Assembly: GCF_900109325.1 (NCBI RefSeq)
Contig: NZ_FNZU01000006.1
Coordinates: 1 to 64,000 of the forward strand
Source: Alkalibacterium pelagium
Lineage (GTDB): Bacteria; Bacillota; Bacilli; Lactobacillales; Carnobacteriaceae_A
Reading direction: 5' to 3'
DNA: 64,000 bases
Positions 47,635-55,856 of this stretch are shown in pieces. The notes under the pieces were generated by a model that saw only the letters and a program-made list of their open reading frames with translations, had not been told where the DNA came from and ran no database searches. The first letter of the stretch is position 1; each line of letters starts with the position of its first letter. The position numbers and the translations under genes are program-made.

Positions 47635-49536
47635 ATGCAGATCAATGATGTATTGAGAAAAGATTTAATGATTATGGACCTTGAAGCAACGTCAAAAGAA
47701 GCCGTTATCGATGAAATGATCCAGCGACTTGCTGAGAAAGATGTAATCAGCGATGTAGAAACATTCAAGACCGGGATCATGAATCGGGAAAGTCAGACGT
47801 CTACAGGCCTGGGTAATGGGATTGCCATGCCTCACTCCAAGAATAAAGCGGTAAAAGAACCAGCTGTTCTGTTTGCCAAATCGACTAAAGGTGTAGAATA
47901 CGAAGCGCTCGATAACCAGCCGGTTGAACTGTTCTTTATGATTGCGGCTCCTGAAGGTGGAAACGACCTTCACCTGCAAGTACTGGCCTCTTTGTCCAGA
48001 AAGCTTGTCGACGAGTCAGTTGTATCGGACCTTAAGCAAGTTCGTACACCTGAAGAAGTTCAGAATCTTTTTAAAGAAGACGAAGAAGAACAAGTCGTTA
48101 GAGAAGAAACTGCTAAGGATGCAGGAAGCGACCAGAAATTTGTTGTCGCTGTAACAGCTTGTCCTACTGGAATTGCCCATACCTATATGGCAGAAGATGC
48201 ATTGAAACGAAAAGCAGCTGAGATGGGTGTTGAGATCCGTGTCGAAACGAACGGCACAGATGGAGCGAAGAACAAGCTGACTGCTGAAGAGATCGAACGG
48301 GCTGACGGCGTTATCGTTGCCGCAGACAAGAAAGTGGATATGGCTCGTTTCAACGGGAAACCTGTATTACAAAGACCTGTTTCAGAAGGCATCAACAAGT
48401 CTGAAGAACTCATCACACGCGCCGTCGCAGGCAATGCACCTATTTTTCAGGCAGAAGGCTCATCAGCTTCAAGCGATTCAGATGATACTGAACGTGGCAG
48501 CGGCTGGCAGTCGATCTATAAAGATCTGATGAACGGGGTATCCCACATGCTCCCATTCGTCGTTGGTGGAGGAATTCTCCTGGCGATTTCATTCCTGTTT
48601 GAAGCCCAGCTTGGTGATGACAGTATTCTGTTCACTTCTCTTAACTCGATCGGTGGATCTGCCTTTACGTTCCTTATCCCGATTCTGGCTGGATACATTG
48701 CCTACAGTATTGCTGACCGTCCGGGACTCCTTCCGGGTATGGCAGGTGGACTGCTTGCAGTAGAAAGCGATGCAGGTTTCCTTGGTGGACTAGTAGCCGG
48801 TTTCGTTGCTGGTTATGTCATGAACCTGATTAAAAAATCACTTAAAAACGTACCTAAGACACTTGAAGGACTGAAATCGATTCTTCTTTACCCAGTATTA
48901 GGACTGCTGGCAGTTGGTCTTCTAATGTTCTTCCTGATTGGTCCGTTCTTCGCCGTCATCAACAATGCGATGATTGGTTTCCTGGAAAATCTAGGAACGG
49001 GCAATGCGGTAATTTTAGGTGCTGTTCTGGGTGGAATGATGGCCGTTGATATGGGTGGCCCTGTCAATAAAGCAGCTTACGCTTTCTCTATTGGTATTTT
49101 TGGAGACACAGGAGATGGAAGTCTGATGGCTGCAGTAATGGTCGGAGGAATGATTCCACCATTAGCTATCGCCATTGCGACTGTTCTGTTCAAATCTAAA
49201 TTTACGGATATCGAACACAAATCAGGTTTATCCAACTTTGTATTAGGTGCATCGTTTATTACCGAAGGAGCCATTCCATTTGCGGCAGCTGACCCAATGA
49301 GAGTCATCGGATCATCCATACTCGGTGCAGCAATCGGTGGTGGACTGACTCAATTATGGAACGTAGCCATCCCAGCTCCTCACGGCGGCCTTTTCGTAAT
49401 CGGAATCGGTGAAAATCCGTTATTCTTTGTTGCTGCTCTGCTTATCGGTTCTATCATATCTGCAGTAGTATTAGGATTATGGAAAAAAGATGTATCCCAA
49501 TCATCAGCAAATATTGAAACAGATGAACTAGTATAA
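47635..49536 (+). CDS. fruA: PTS fructose transporter subunit IIABC
   Basis: This 633-residue single-chain enzyme II imports and phosphorylates fructose to fructose-1-phosphate. IIA carries the phospho-acceptor His67 in NGIAMPHSKN, IIB carries Cys176 in VTACPTGIAHTYMA, and IIC spans about 297-620 with eight or more membrane segments. A short acidic linker follows IIA. The product feeds directly into FruK. It starts immediately after the fruK stop. The terminator downstream closes the operon. Confidence 0.96.
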   Translation: MQINDVLRKDLMIMDLEATSKEAVIDEMIQRLAEKDVISDVETFKTGIMNRESQTSTGLGNGIAMPHSKNKAVKEPAVLFAKSTKGVEYEALDNQPVELFFMIAAPEGGNDLHLQVLASLSRKLVDESVVSDLKQVRTPEEVQNLFKEDEEEQVVREETAKDAGSDQKFVVAVTACPTGIAHTYMAEDALKRKAAEMGVEIRVETNGTDGAKNKLTAEEIERADGVIVAADKKVDMARFNGKPVLQRPVSEGINKSEELITRAVAGNAPIFQAEGSSASSDSDDTERGSGWQSIYKDLMNGVSHMLPFVVGGGILLAISFLFEAQLGDDSILFTSLNSIGGSAFTFLIPILAGYIAYSIADRPGLLPGMAGGLLAVESDAGFLGGLVAGFVAGYVMNLIKKSLKNVPKTLEGLKSILLYPVLGLLAVGLLMFFLIGPFFAVINNAMIGFLENLGTGNAVILGAVLGGMMAVDMGGPVNKAAYAFSIGIFGDTGDGSLMAAVMVGGMIPPLAIAIATVLFKSKFTDIEHKSGLSNFVLGASFITEGAIPFAAADPMRVIGSSILGAAIGGGLTQLWNVAIPAPHGGLFVIGIGENPLFFVAALLIGSIISAVVLGLWKKDVSQSSANIETDELV

Positions 49537-49553
49537 TATATAAATAATACATT

Positions 49554-49588
49554 GATCCTGCCTTTTAATTAGAGGCAGGATCTTTTTT
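49554..49588 (+). terminator. Terminator of the fru operon
   Basis: GATCCTGCC pairs perfectly with GGCAGGATC around TTTTAATTAGA, followed by T6. Confidence 0.92.
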
Positions 49589-49997
49589 GTGATTTAGAGG
49601 GTGAGCTTATTTTCAGGTTTATGTTGTAGCTATGGTATCCGACGGTAAAAGTATACCGAGTTAGGGTGCAATCGTGATAGCTATGGTACTCAGATGGATA
49701 TTACCAATGAGTTAAGGCAAAAACACTATGCATTATATCCATTGATCTCTTTTCATAACTTATTCGCTTATCATTGTAATCTTTACCCAACATAAACCAT
49801 AAAATCCAAATCTTTATACTGGAATATTTTTCATAACTTGCTAGACTATTTTTATGGTTTTAAAAATACATACACTAAGTATTGTGAAAGGAGAGGTGAA
49901 GGGCTTTCCGTTAGAAAGAAGCATGTATCTAGAGATATGGATGCGCATAGTAGTTTATAATAGACAGGGTAAAGGATACTCAGAGGAGAAGGAACAT
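49589..49997. other. Intergenic spacer with short repeats, no gene seen
   Basis: TAGCTATGGTAyyC recurs at about 49627 and 49680, each followed by GAyGG after a short gap. The first copy, GTTGTAGCT...GACGG, resembles a segment of region B near 29831. TTTCATAACTT occurs twice (about 49752, 49830). In-frame coding upstream of 49998 (49854-49997) has no signal and is not taken as gene. Confidence 0.4.
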
Positions 49998-50875
49998 ATG
50001 AAGAGACAGATTTTAGCAATGGCAGGCGTGGTACTATTAACTGGATGCGAGGCAGATGCACAAGGAGATAGTGAAGAACCGTCTTCTACAGCTATCGAAG
50101 GAACCGATTCCGAATCAGATCTGGCAGAGGATGCAGAATTAACCGACAACGAAAGTGATTCATCCGAGGAGATAGATACTGAAGATACGGCCTTTGATTC
50201 AAAAGATGAGCTATCGGACAACCAAAATATGCCACTTAATGTGAGCGCTTTCGATTCGTTGATTGATAAAGAAACGTTTGCTAATGAGGCCGGCTATCAG
50301 GCCTGGATGGACTATAAGGACATTACTTCAGCCTACACTTTAGGCGATCTGACGGGATCGACAGAGGATGAAGGGAGCACGCTGGAAGAGATGGACCAGC
50401 TGATAGATGAGATTTTGGATAGAAACGATGTGATACGAGATGTCATTGAGATTACCGAAACAGATAAAATGATTTTCTACCGGTATTCGTTGTCTGAAGA
50501 AACCACTGATCGTTCAGCTGAATTGTCTTTCTACTATATTGAAGATGAGCTGATGTTTCTTCCATTACACCTTCATTTTATAGTGTGGATATTACAAATG
50601 CCAGTACTTATGAAGAACTGACTTCGTTAATCACAATTGATGAAATCCTTGAAAGGGAACCGGAAGTCTTCACTGTAGCTCAAGTCAATCTGTACGGAGA
50701 TACATTCAATCAGCTGATGGTAGCCTCACAGTCACCGGCTGGCGAGGAGGAAGGGTCAGTGAGCGCGTTTTACTTCATCACAATGGGTGAAGCAATCATT
50801 CAGTACGTGACCGTGCCTTTTCTGGAGACGGCTCAGGATTTCGCAACGTATTCAGTGATTTTGTCAGTACATTAA
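49998..50875 (+). pseudogene. Lipoprotein gene of unknown function broken by a frameshift
   Basis: The start ATG 49998 follows GAGGAGAAGG. It encodes a lipoprotein signal (MKRQILAMAGVVLLTGC, lipidated Cys17) and an extremely acidic, low-complexity linker rich in Asp, Glu and Ser. A small domain then begins near NMPLNVSAFDSLIDK. Frame 1 stops at 50619-50621. The remainder of the domain (SVDITNASTYEELTSLI to the stop at 50875) continues in the -1 frame. A single lost base around 50555-50562 would join FYYIEDELMF to SSITPSFYSVD. It is therefore a recent frameshift or a sequence error. The domain is unknown to me; it should sit on the outer face of the membrane. Confidence 0.7.
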
Positions 50876-50979
50876 ACAGCATGCAGTAAATCTGTTAAGG
50901 TATTAGTAGCTATCATTTCAGCAGCCGTCAGAAAACTGGTAAACTGGAAATGATTAAGGAAATGAAAGGGGAAGAAAGA

Positions 50980-51837
50980 ATGTCTAAAACAATCACATTT
51001 CCAAATGGCCGTGAAGTTCTTAAACTCGGACAAGGAACCTGGCGGATGGGGGAAGATGATAATAAACGCCATGATGAAATTGAGGCATTGCGTACCGGGA
51101 TCGATAACGGACTGACGTTAATTGATACAGCGGAAATGTATGCAGAAGGTAAAGCTGAAGAAGTTGTAGGCGACGCGATCAAACACGTGGACCGTGACGA
51201 TTTGTTCTTAGTATCTAAGGTATATCCCACAAACGCAGGCGAAGAACGCATGTTCGACTCATGTGAAAAGACGCTTCAACGCATGGGTGTTGATGAACTT
51301 GATTTGTACTTACTGCACTGGCCAGGCAATGTTCCGCTGCAGGAAACAGTCGACTGCTTCGAAGAACTGAAACGTCAGGGTAAGATAAGGGACTGGGGCG
51401 TGTCAAACTTTGATCTTGAAAATATGCAGGAGCTGTTGTCTCTAAGAAACGGTGAGAACTGTCAGACCAATCAGGTTCTGTATCATTTAGCTTCAAGAGG
51501 GATTGAAGTCGTTTTGCATGACTATATGAAGGAAAACAATATTCCGATCATGGCATATTGCCCAATTATCGGTCAGGAGCCGGATCTGAAAGATAAAGTC
51601 TACAACAGTCCAATCATCAACAATATTGCAGAAAATAAGGGAATTTCAATTGTTCAGCTGCTGCTGGCGTTTGTCATGCATCAGGAGCAGATGACAGCCA
51701 TTCCCAAAGCCGGGTCATCAGAACACGTGCTGCAGAATAGAAAAGCGCTGGATATCGAATTGACTGACGAAGAAATAAATCTGTTAAACGAAGCATTTCC
51801 AGCGCCAGAAAAACGTGTGCCATTAAGAATTCAATAA
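50980..51837 (+). CDS. Aldo/keto reductase
   Basis: The 285-residue NADPH-dependent oxidoreductase reduces aldehydes or ketones of unknown identity. The AKR tetrad is visible: Asp in IDTAEMYAEGKAEEVVG near 48-60 with Tyr, Lys in FLVSKVYP near 78 and His in LYLLHWPG near 112. The cofactor-binding C-terminal region has IPKAGSSEHVLQN. It most resembles the YeaE-like group. ATG 50980 follows AAAGGGG; the upstream in-frame ATG at 50950 has no site. The gene stands alone with its own terminator. Confidence 0.9.
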   Translation: MSKTITFPNGREVLKLGQGTWRMGEDDNKRHDEIEALRTGIDNGLTLIDTAEMYAEGKAEEVVGDAIKHVDRDDLFLVSKVYPTNAGEERMFDSCEKTLQRMGVDELDLYLLHWPGNVPLQETVDCFEELKRQGKIRDWGVSNFDLENMQELLSLRNGENCQTNQVLYHLASRGIEVVLHDYMKENNIPIMAYCPIIGQEPDLKDKVYNSPIINNIAENKGISIVQLLLAFVMHQEQMTAIPKAGSSEHVLQNRKALDIELTDEEINLLNEAFPAPEKRVPLRIQ

Positions 51838-51841
51838 AAAG

Positions 51842-51886
51842 AACCAGCTGAGCAGCGCAAAGGTTGCTGACGGCTGGTTTTTATTT
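51842..51886 (+). terminator. Terminator after the aldo/keto reductase gene
   Basis: AACCAGC pairs with GCTGGTT, with inner AGCAGC/GTTGCT, followed by TTTATTTTT. Confidence 0.85.
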
Positions 51887-52668
51887 TTAGAAACTAAATA
51901 TTGATCAATAGACTATCTGAGTAGATGGAATTGAGAAATCGGTTAAATGCCACTTAAATTCAAATCAATTTAAAACACTATCTGATTAATACGCGTGAGG
52001 TTCAAAATCAATCTAAATTTTAGAGAGGGTCCCTTAAATCTATATATTCTACTTTGTATAATATATATTATGTAAACTAAAATAAAGAAAAAGCAGCTTC
52101 AGACAAGACACGTCATTTTTTCAGTAAAATCCCCTATTTTTCGATGAATTTTTCAATATTTTATTTAGCTGCGTATTAAGTCTGATTTATTCTATTATTT
52201 AATTATTATTTTTTGTTATAAGAAGCGCTCAGATCTCTGCTCGTACAGTTATTCAACTTACTGTAGCTAAAACGCTTTTAAATAATCCTGTAGCGATTAA
52301 TTGCTGAGTCTATATATCTGATTCTTATAGTCATCAAGTTTGATTTGATTCATGTATGTTCATGGCTTGCTTACAATTATTAGATTAGTAAATTGTTTAA
52401 CTCGCAAATTTCATTACTATAACTGTTTTAATACAGTATTAAAATCGACTGATTTTTATCCAGTCAATCGATTAAACTATAGTTTTATTTATCATGCATA
52501 GCTTTGTTTTTAGGCTTTAGTTTAATCCTGACAGCCTAAAAACATCCCAATATACTCATTAAATCGGTACTTATAAAAGACAATAAATATAGATTGTTCT
52601 TGCTGCTGATACACGCATTAATCAATACCAGATAATTATATGCGTATTATTTGAAAATAATCTAGCAT
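51887..52668. other. About 780-bp A+T-rich region without genes, several hairpins
   Basis: No reading frame with a start signal is seen. The composition is clearly more A+T-rich than the flanking genes. It holds TTTTAATA-CAG-TATTAAAA (52426-52444), GACTG/CAGTC nearby (52448-52464), and the 11-bp repeat GTTTTTAGGCT/AGCCTAAAAAC (52506-52516 with 52533-52543). The region separates two convergent units and may be a decayed segment. Confidence 0.5.
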
Positions 52669-53265
52669 TTAGACTGTTAAATCAACATTTGAGACTGTTT
52701 TTATAGGGTCGATCCGTCTTATACCAGTTTCAAAGTATATACAGAGAATATAATAAAGGTGCTCTATATACCCTCCCTCCCCACTCTCCTCTTCTGCTGA
52801 TAAGGAAGGGCAGCAACCAATTATATTTTTTAATTTGTTGCTGTTAATATTTTTCAGACTCTCTGAAATCACACGCACATGTAACAGAGCTTCATACTCG
52901 CTCATATATTCCAAACCGCCTTCGTCTACAAGACAATGAAGAAATAGAGGAAAATCATTTTCCTTATTTAGCGCTCTAATATCCTTTTTGAAGAGCTGAA
53001 CATCAACTGAAGTCTCAATTAGATTAGTGACTTTGTCTTCAGTTTTGAGATATTCTTGAAAAGTCTCAAACATTAATAGACGTAAACTATAGTGTGTATT
53101 TACAAAGTCTGCGAATTCTTTTAGAAAAGGCACGGCACTATCTCTCTTCAAAAATACGTGAGTGAAATTATTGAAGTCTATTATCGCGTGCTGCTTCTCA
53201 AATGATTCATTGATGCCCCGGGTAAACTCGTCTGACTTGTATACGTAATGTTGTAGTTGGCTCAT
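52669..53265 (-). CDS. Protein of unknown function, partner of the 53268-53777 gene
   Basis: I do not recognise this 198-residue protein. It is soluble, mixed alpha/beta by composition, with no signal peptide or membrane segment and a Cys-Cys pair (GCCPS) near 150. It starts two bases after the stop of the upstream membrane-protein gene (GGGAGG upstream), so the two are almost certainly coupled. Both show A+T-richer codon use than the core genes to the left. A phage, toxin or transporter identity cannot be supported. Confidence 0.6.
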   Translation of the reverse strand: MSQLQHYVYKSDEFTRGINESFEKQHAIIDFNNFTHVFLKRDSAVPFLKEFADFVNTHYSLRLLMFETFQEYLKTEDKVTNLIETSVDVQLFKKDIRALNKENDFPLFLHCLVDEGGLEYMSEYEALLHVRVISESLKNINSNKLKNIIGCCPSLSAEEESGEGGYIEHLYYILCIYFETGIRRIDPIKTVSNVDLTV

Positions 53266-53267
53266 TC

Positions 53268-53777
53268 TTATTCTGCCTCCCTGTCTTCACTGATCGTCAT
53301 CCATGAGCTGAATGGATTATAATTTTCCAGCGTATAATATCTGTCCTCTACCTGGAACTCAGACTCTGTAAAATAATATGTTTCTGAATCGCCGTTAGTA
53401 AAAACAAGTTCTGCCGAGTGTGCGTCTTCAGAAATACTGCTGAAAGGCTGTCTGGTCATGTCAATGTGCCAGTAAACAAATCTTTGCGGGTAAGCGAGTA
53501 CGTCTTCCAGGTTAGAAAAATTTTCAGATACACTGGCATTAAAGTAATCAATCATATCTTCGTCAACCGTGTATTCTTCAATCCCTTCTGAGCTGGTTTC
53601 ATTAAAAGTAACCGAACTGACTTCACGGCCATTGATGTAATTAATCAGAAAATAATCCATGCGGCTGTCTCTCCACATCAGAAAGGCGGCTAAAACCCAT
53701 AAGACAATTAATACCAGATATTCTAATAGTTTCAGCACTATCTTTGTAATGGAAGGGTCTTTTTTATTCTTTTGCAT
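53268..53777 (-). CDS. Single-span membrane protein of unknown function
   Basis: The 169-residue protein has a basic N-terminus, one strong membrane segment (about 13-35, EYLVLIVLWVLAAFLMW), then an acidic extracellular domain (SSEGIEEYTVDEDMIDYF). That domain looks like a small beta-rich sensor or binding module rich in Tyr, Glu and Asp. No family is recognised. It is followed after two bases by a cytosolic protein. A membrane-anchored outer domain paired with a cytosolic partner suggests they work together, but nothing indicates how. Confidence 0.6.
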   Translation of the reverse strand: MQKNKKDPSITKIVLKLLEYLVLIVLWVLAAFLMWRDSRMDYFLINYINGREVSSVTFNETSSEGIEEYTVDEDMIDYFNASVSENFSNLEDVLAYPQRFVYWHIDMTRQPFSSISEDAHSAELVFTNGDSETYYFTESEFQVEDRYYTLENYNPFSSWMTISEDREAE

Positions 53778-53911
53778 GAGACAAGTCCCCTCTTGATAAG
53801 TTTGTTCATAGATTTAAGGGAATGAACTTTATAATAACTAATATATAATATGATTTTAACATCGAAGAAATATTTTAACAATGTATTAATGATTTGGCCT
53901 GTGAAAAATGT

Positions 53912-53970
53912 AAAAAGACCCTTACCCCTCCTTTCAATCTCTTGAATATTTACGAAGGTTTAAGGATCTT
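53912..53970 (-). terminator. Terminator of the solute-binding protein gene
   Basis: On the minus strand AAGATCCTTA pairs with TAAGGGTCTT (one G-U), extended by CCTTC/GGAGGGG, and T5 follows. Confidence 0.75.
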
Positions 53971-53982
53971 ATGTTATACTAT

Positions 53983-55641
53983 TTAGTTTTCGCCTAATGT
54001 GTCTTGGTGATTACGATATGCTTCATTGACTATGTCTATTAGTTCTTGGGCCCCCTGGCTCTCCAATTCATCCATAAATTCGTCCCAACGATCTAAACTA
54101 TATTGACCTGTGATAAATCTAAATGTATATTGATCTACTGTATCAAGTAAAGGGGTAGATAATAGTGTTGCCTGTTCCTGTTGTACGGGATCCATAGGGT
54201 ATCTAGGAGCTGGATAGACTATTTCTACTGCTTCAGACATATATTCTTGAACCACAAATTCATTTTCTGACATTATTGATAAAGCAATGTGATTTGGATC
54301 TCCATATGCAAATCCTGGGTTATTAAAGCCATAATCTTCCTGCAAACTTTCTTCTCCACCTGGATTGAAATGCTCAAACCTTATGTGATCCAAGGGTTTG
54401 TATCCTCCTGGTAGTTCATCAGTTTTTTCAAAAGTGATGCCTTCTACTCCCCAGTTTGCGAATTCAGATGCTTCGTCACTATAATAGAACCAGTCTAAAA
54501 ATTGAAGAATGGCTAAAAAGTCATCTCTCTCTGCAAGGTTAGCATTAAACATTTTACCATTATGAAAGTTGCTATCGTGAAGCCTTCTACCTTTAGGACC
54601 TTCAAGTATAGGCATTCTTACAAATTCATATTCTCCGTCTCCATAAATTTCATTCATTGAATCATTCACCATATTGATTGTACCGACATTACCGGAACTC
54701 ACAAAGGCTTCTTGGTTAGCCAGTTTATTTCTTGCTAACTGATCGTCTTGTGTCAGAGCTTCTATATCAAGTAATCCATCAGCTGTTAATTCTGAAAAAT
54801 AAGTGATCATATCACGATACTCATCTTGCATAGGACCATAAACGAACTCGTCATCATCATCATTGTAAAATGCCCCATCTCCGAGACCCCAACCTCCTCT
54901 AGTACCAAATGAGGCGCTTGAAAAACTAAGAAGAGATCCTCCTTGCCACCATAGAGTCATAGGTGTGGTATCAGTTTCATCTCTCAGTACTTCTAGAGCT
55001 GATCGTAATTCATCCCAGTTTTGAGGTTCGTCAATGCTATATTGATCAAAGACAGTTTTATTATATTTTAATGTAAAAGGCATTTCAGGACTTTCTCTCA
55101 ATCCAGGAAGAACATAAAATTCTCCGTCAGAATATCTAAGATTATTCAACTGGTCTTCTATTCCATCCCAATTATCAATTCTATCCTGTAAGTGAGGCAT
55201 ATGCTCTATGTACTTAGAGATAGGTAATAACTGCCCGCCTGCAATATAATCCGTTTCATCTCCTACATGAATATCAGTCGAATAGTCCGGTAAATCACCA
55301 GTAGCCATTGTAACTGATAATCGTTCATCCCAGTCTGATAGCGGAACAGAAGTTACATCAAAACTGACATTGTGTTCTTCCTCAAGCACCTCGAAGAGTA
55401 ACCATTGAGGATCATATGGATAATCCGGATAATCTCTATATAGTATTTCAAGGTTTAGAGGTTCAGTAGCTACAAATGTATCTCCTACACTAAAATTTTC
55501 CATTGCCCCTTTAGAACCAATGTTCTGATCAGGTTCACTCCCGTCAGTTTCAATTGCATTGTTATCGTTACAGGCAGTCATTAATAAGATACTTGCACAT
55601 GCCGCACCTAATATAAATTTAAGTCTAATTTGATTAATCAA
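53983..55641 (-). CDS. Extracellular solute-binding lipoprotein (LplA-like, ABC type)
   Basis: The 552-residue protein has a lipoprotein signal (lipobox LLMTAC, Cys24) and a large type 1 substrate-binding fold. NWDELRSALEVLRDET near 190, and TLWWQGG and RDDFLAILQFLDWFYYSDEA later, resemble LplA-type oligosaccharide-binding proteins. It would deliver a sugar to an ABC importer. Such genes usually sit with permeases lplB/lplC, but none is adjacent, so this one is an orphan. The start is a TTG at 55639-55641, seven bases after GGAGG. A perfect cre site and a promoter lie upstream. Confidence 0.82.
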   Translation of the reverse strand: MINQIRLKFILGAACASILLMTACNDNNAIETDGSEPDQNIGSKGAMENFSVGDTFVATEPLNLEILYRDYPDYPYDPQWLLFEVLEEEHNVSFDVTSVPLSDWDERLSVTMATGDLPDYSTDIHVGDETDYIAGGQLLPISKYIEHMPHLQDRIDNWDGIEDQLNNLRYSDGEFYVLPGLRESPEMPFTLKYNKTVFDQYSIDEPQNWDELRSALEVLRDETDTTPMTLWWQGGSLLSFSSASFGTRGGWGLGDGAFYNDDDDEFVYGPMQDEYRDMITYFSELTADGLLDIEALTQDDQLARNKLANQEAFVSSGNVGTINMVNDSMNEIYGDGEYEFVRMPILEGPKGRRLHDSNFHNGKMFNANLAERDDFLAILQFLDWFYYSDEASEFANWGVEGITFEKTDELPGGYKPLDHIRFEHFNPGGEESLQEDYGFNNPGFAYGDPNHIALSIMSENEFVVQEYMSEAVEIVYPAPRYPMDPVQQEQATLLSTPLLDTVDQYTFRFITGQYSLDRWDEFMDELESQGAQELIDIVNEAYRNHQDTLGEN

Positions 55642-55681
55642 TATATTTCCTCCTTGATATAAGTTTGACCACTCTACGTAA

Positions 55682-55696
55682 TGCATACGCTTTCAA
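55682..55696 (-). promoter_or_regulatory. Perfect CcpA cre site before the solute-binding protein gene
   Basis: TTGAAAGCGTATGCA on the minus strand satisfies every position of WTGNAANCGNWNNCW. It lies about 30-40 bases downstream of the predicted start of transcription, a typical road-block position, so glucose repression is expected. The repeat ACGTACGTACGT lies just upstream (55704-55716) and may be a second operator. Confidence 0.8.
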
Positions 55697-55728
55697 TTAG
55701 CGATACGTACGTACGTGTGTTATAACTT

Positions 55729-55757
55729 ACAGTATCATTTATATATTTTTAAATCAA
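55729..55757 (-). promoter_or_regulatory. Promoter of the solute-binding protein gene
   Basis: TTGATT (55752-55757) and TACTGT (55729-55734) are separated by 17 bases on the minus strand, upstream of the cre site. Confidence 0.5.
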
Positions 55758-55856
55758 GTTATAATATCATTTATTATAATAATGATAAAAGCAGATAGTT
55801 TGATCAATGAGTTTAAGTTATAATTCAACTAAAGACACACTTATGGACGTGAGAAA

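Noticed and set aside
49854-49997. Longer N-terminus of the lipoprotein gene
   Set aside because: It would place 48 residues ahead of a clear lipoprotein signal; the ATG at 49998 has a strong ribosome-binding site.
50545-50590. Programmed -1 frameshift in the lipoprotein gene
   Set aside because: No X-XXY-YYZ slippery heptamer or convincing downstream structure was seen at the break.
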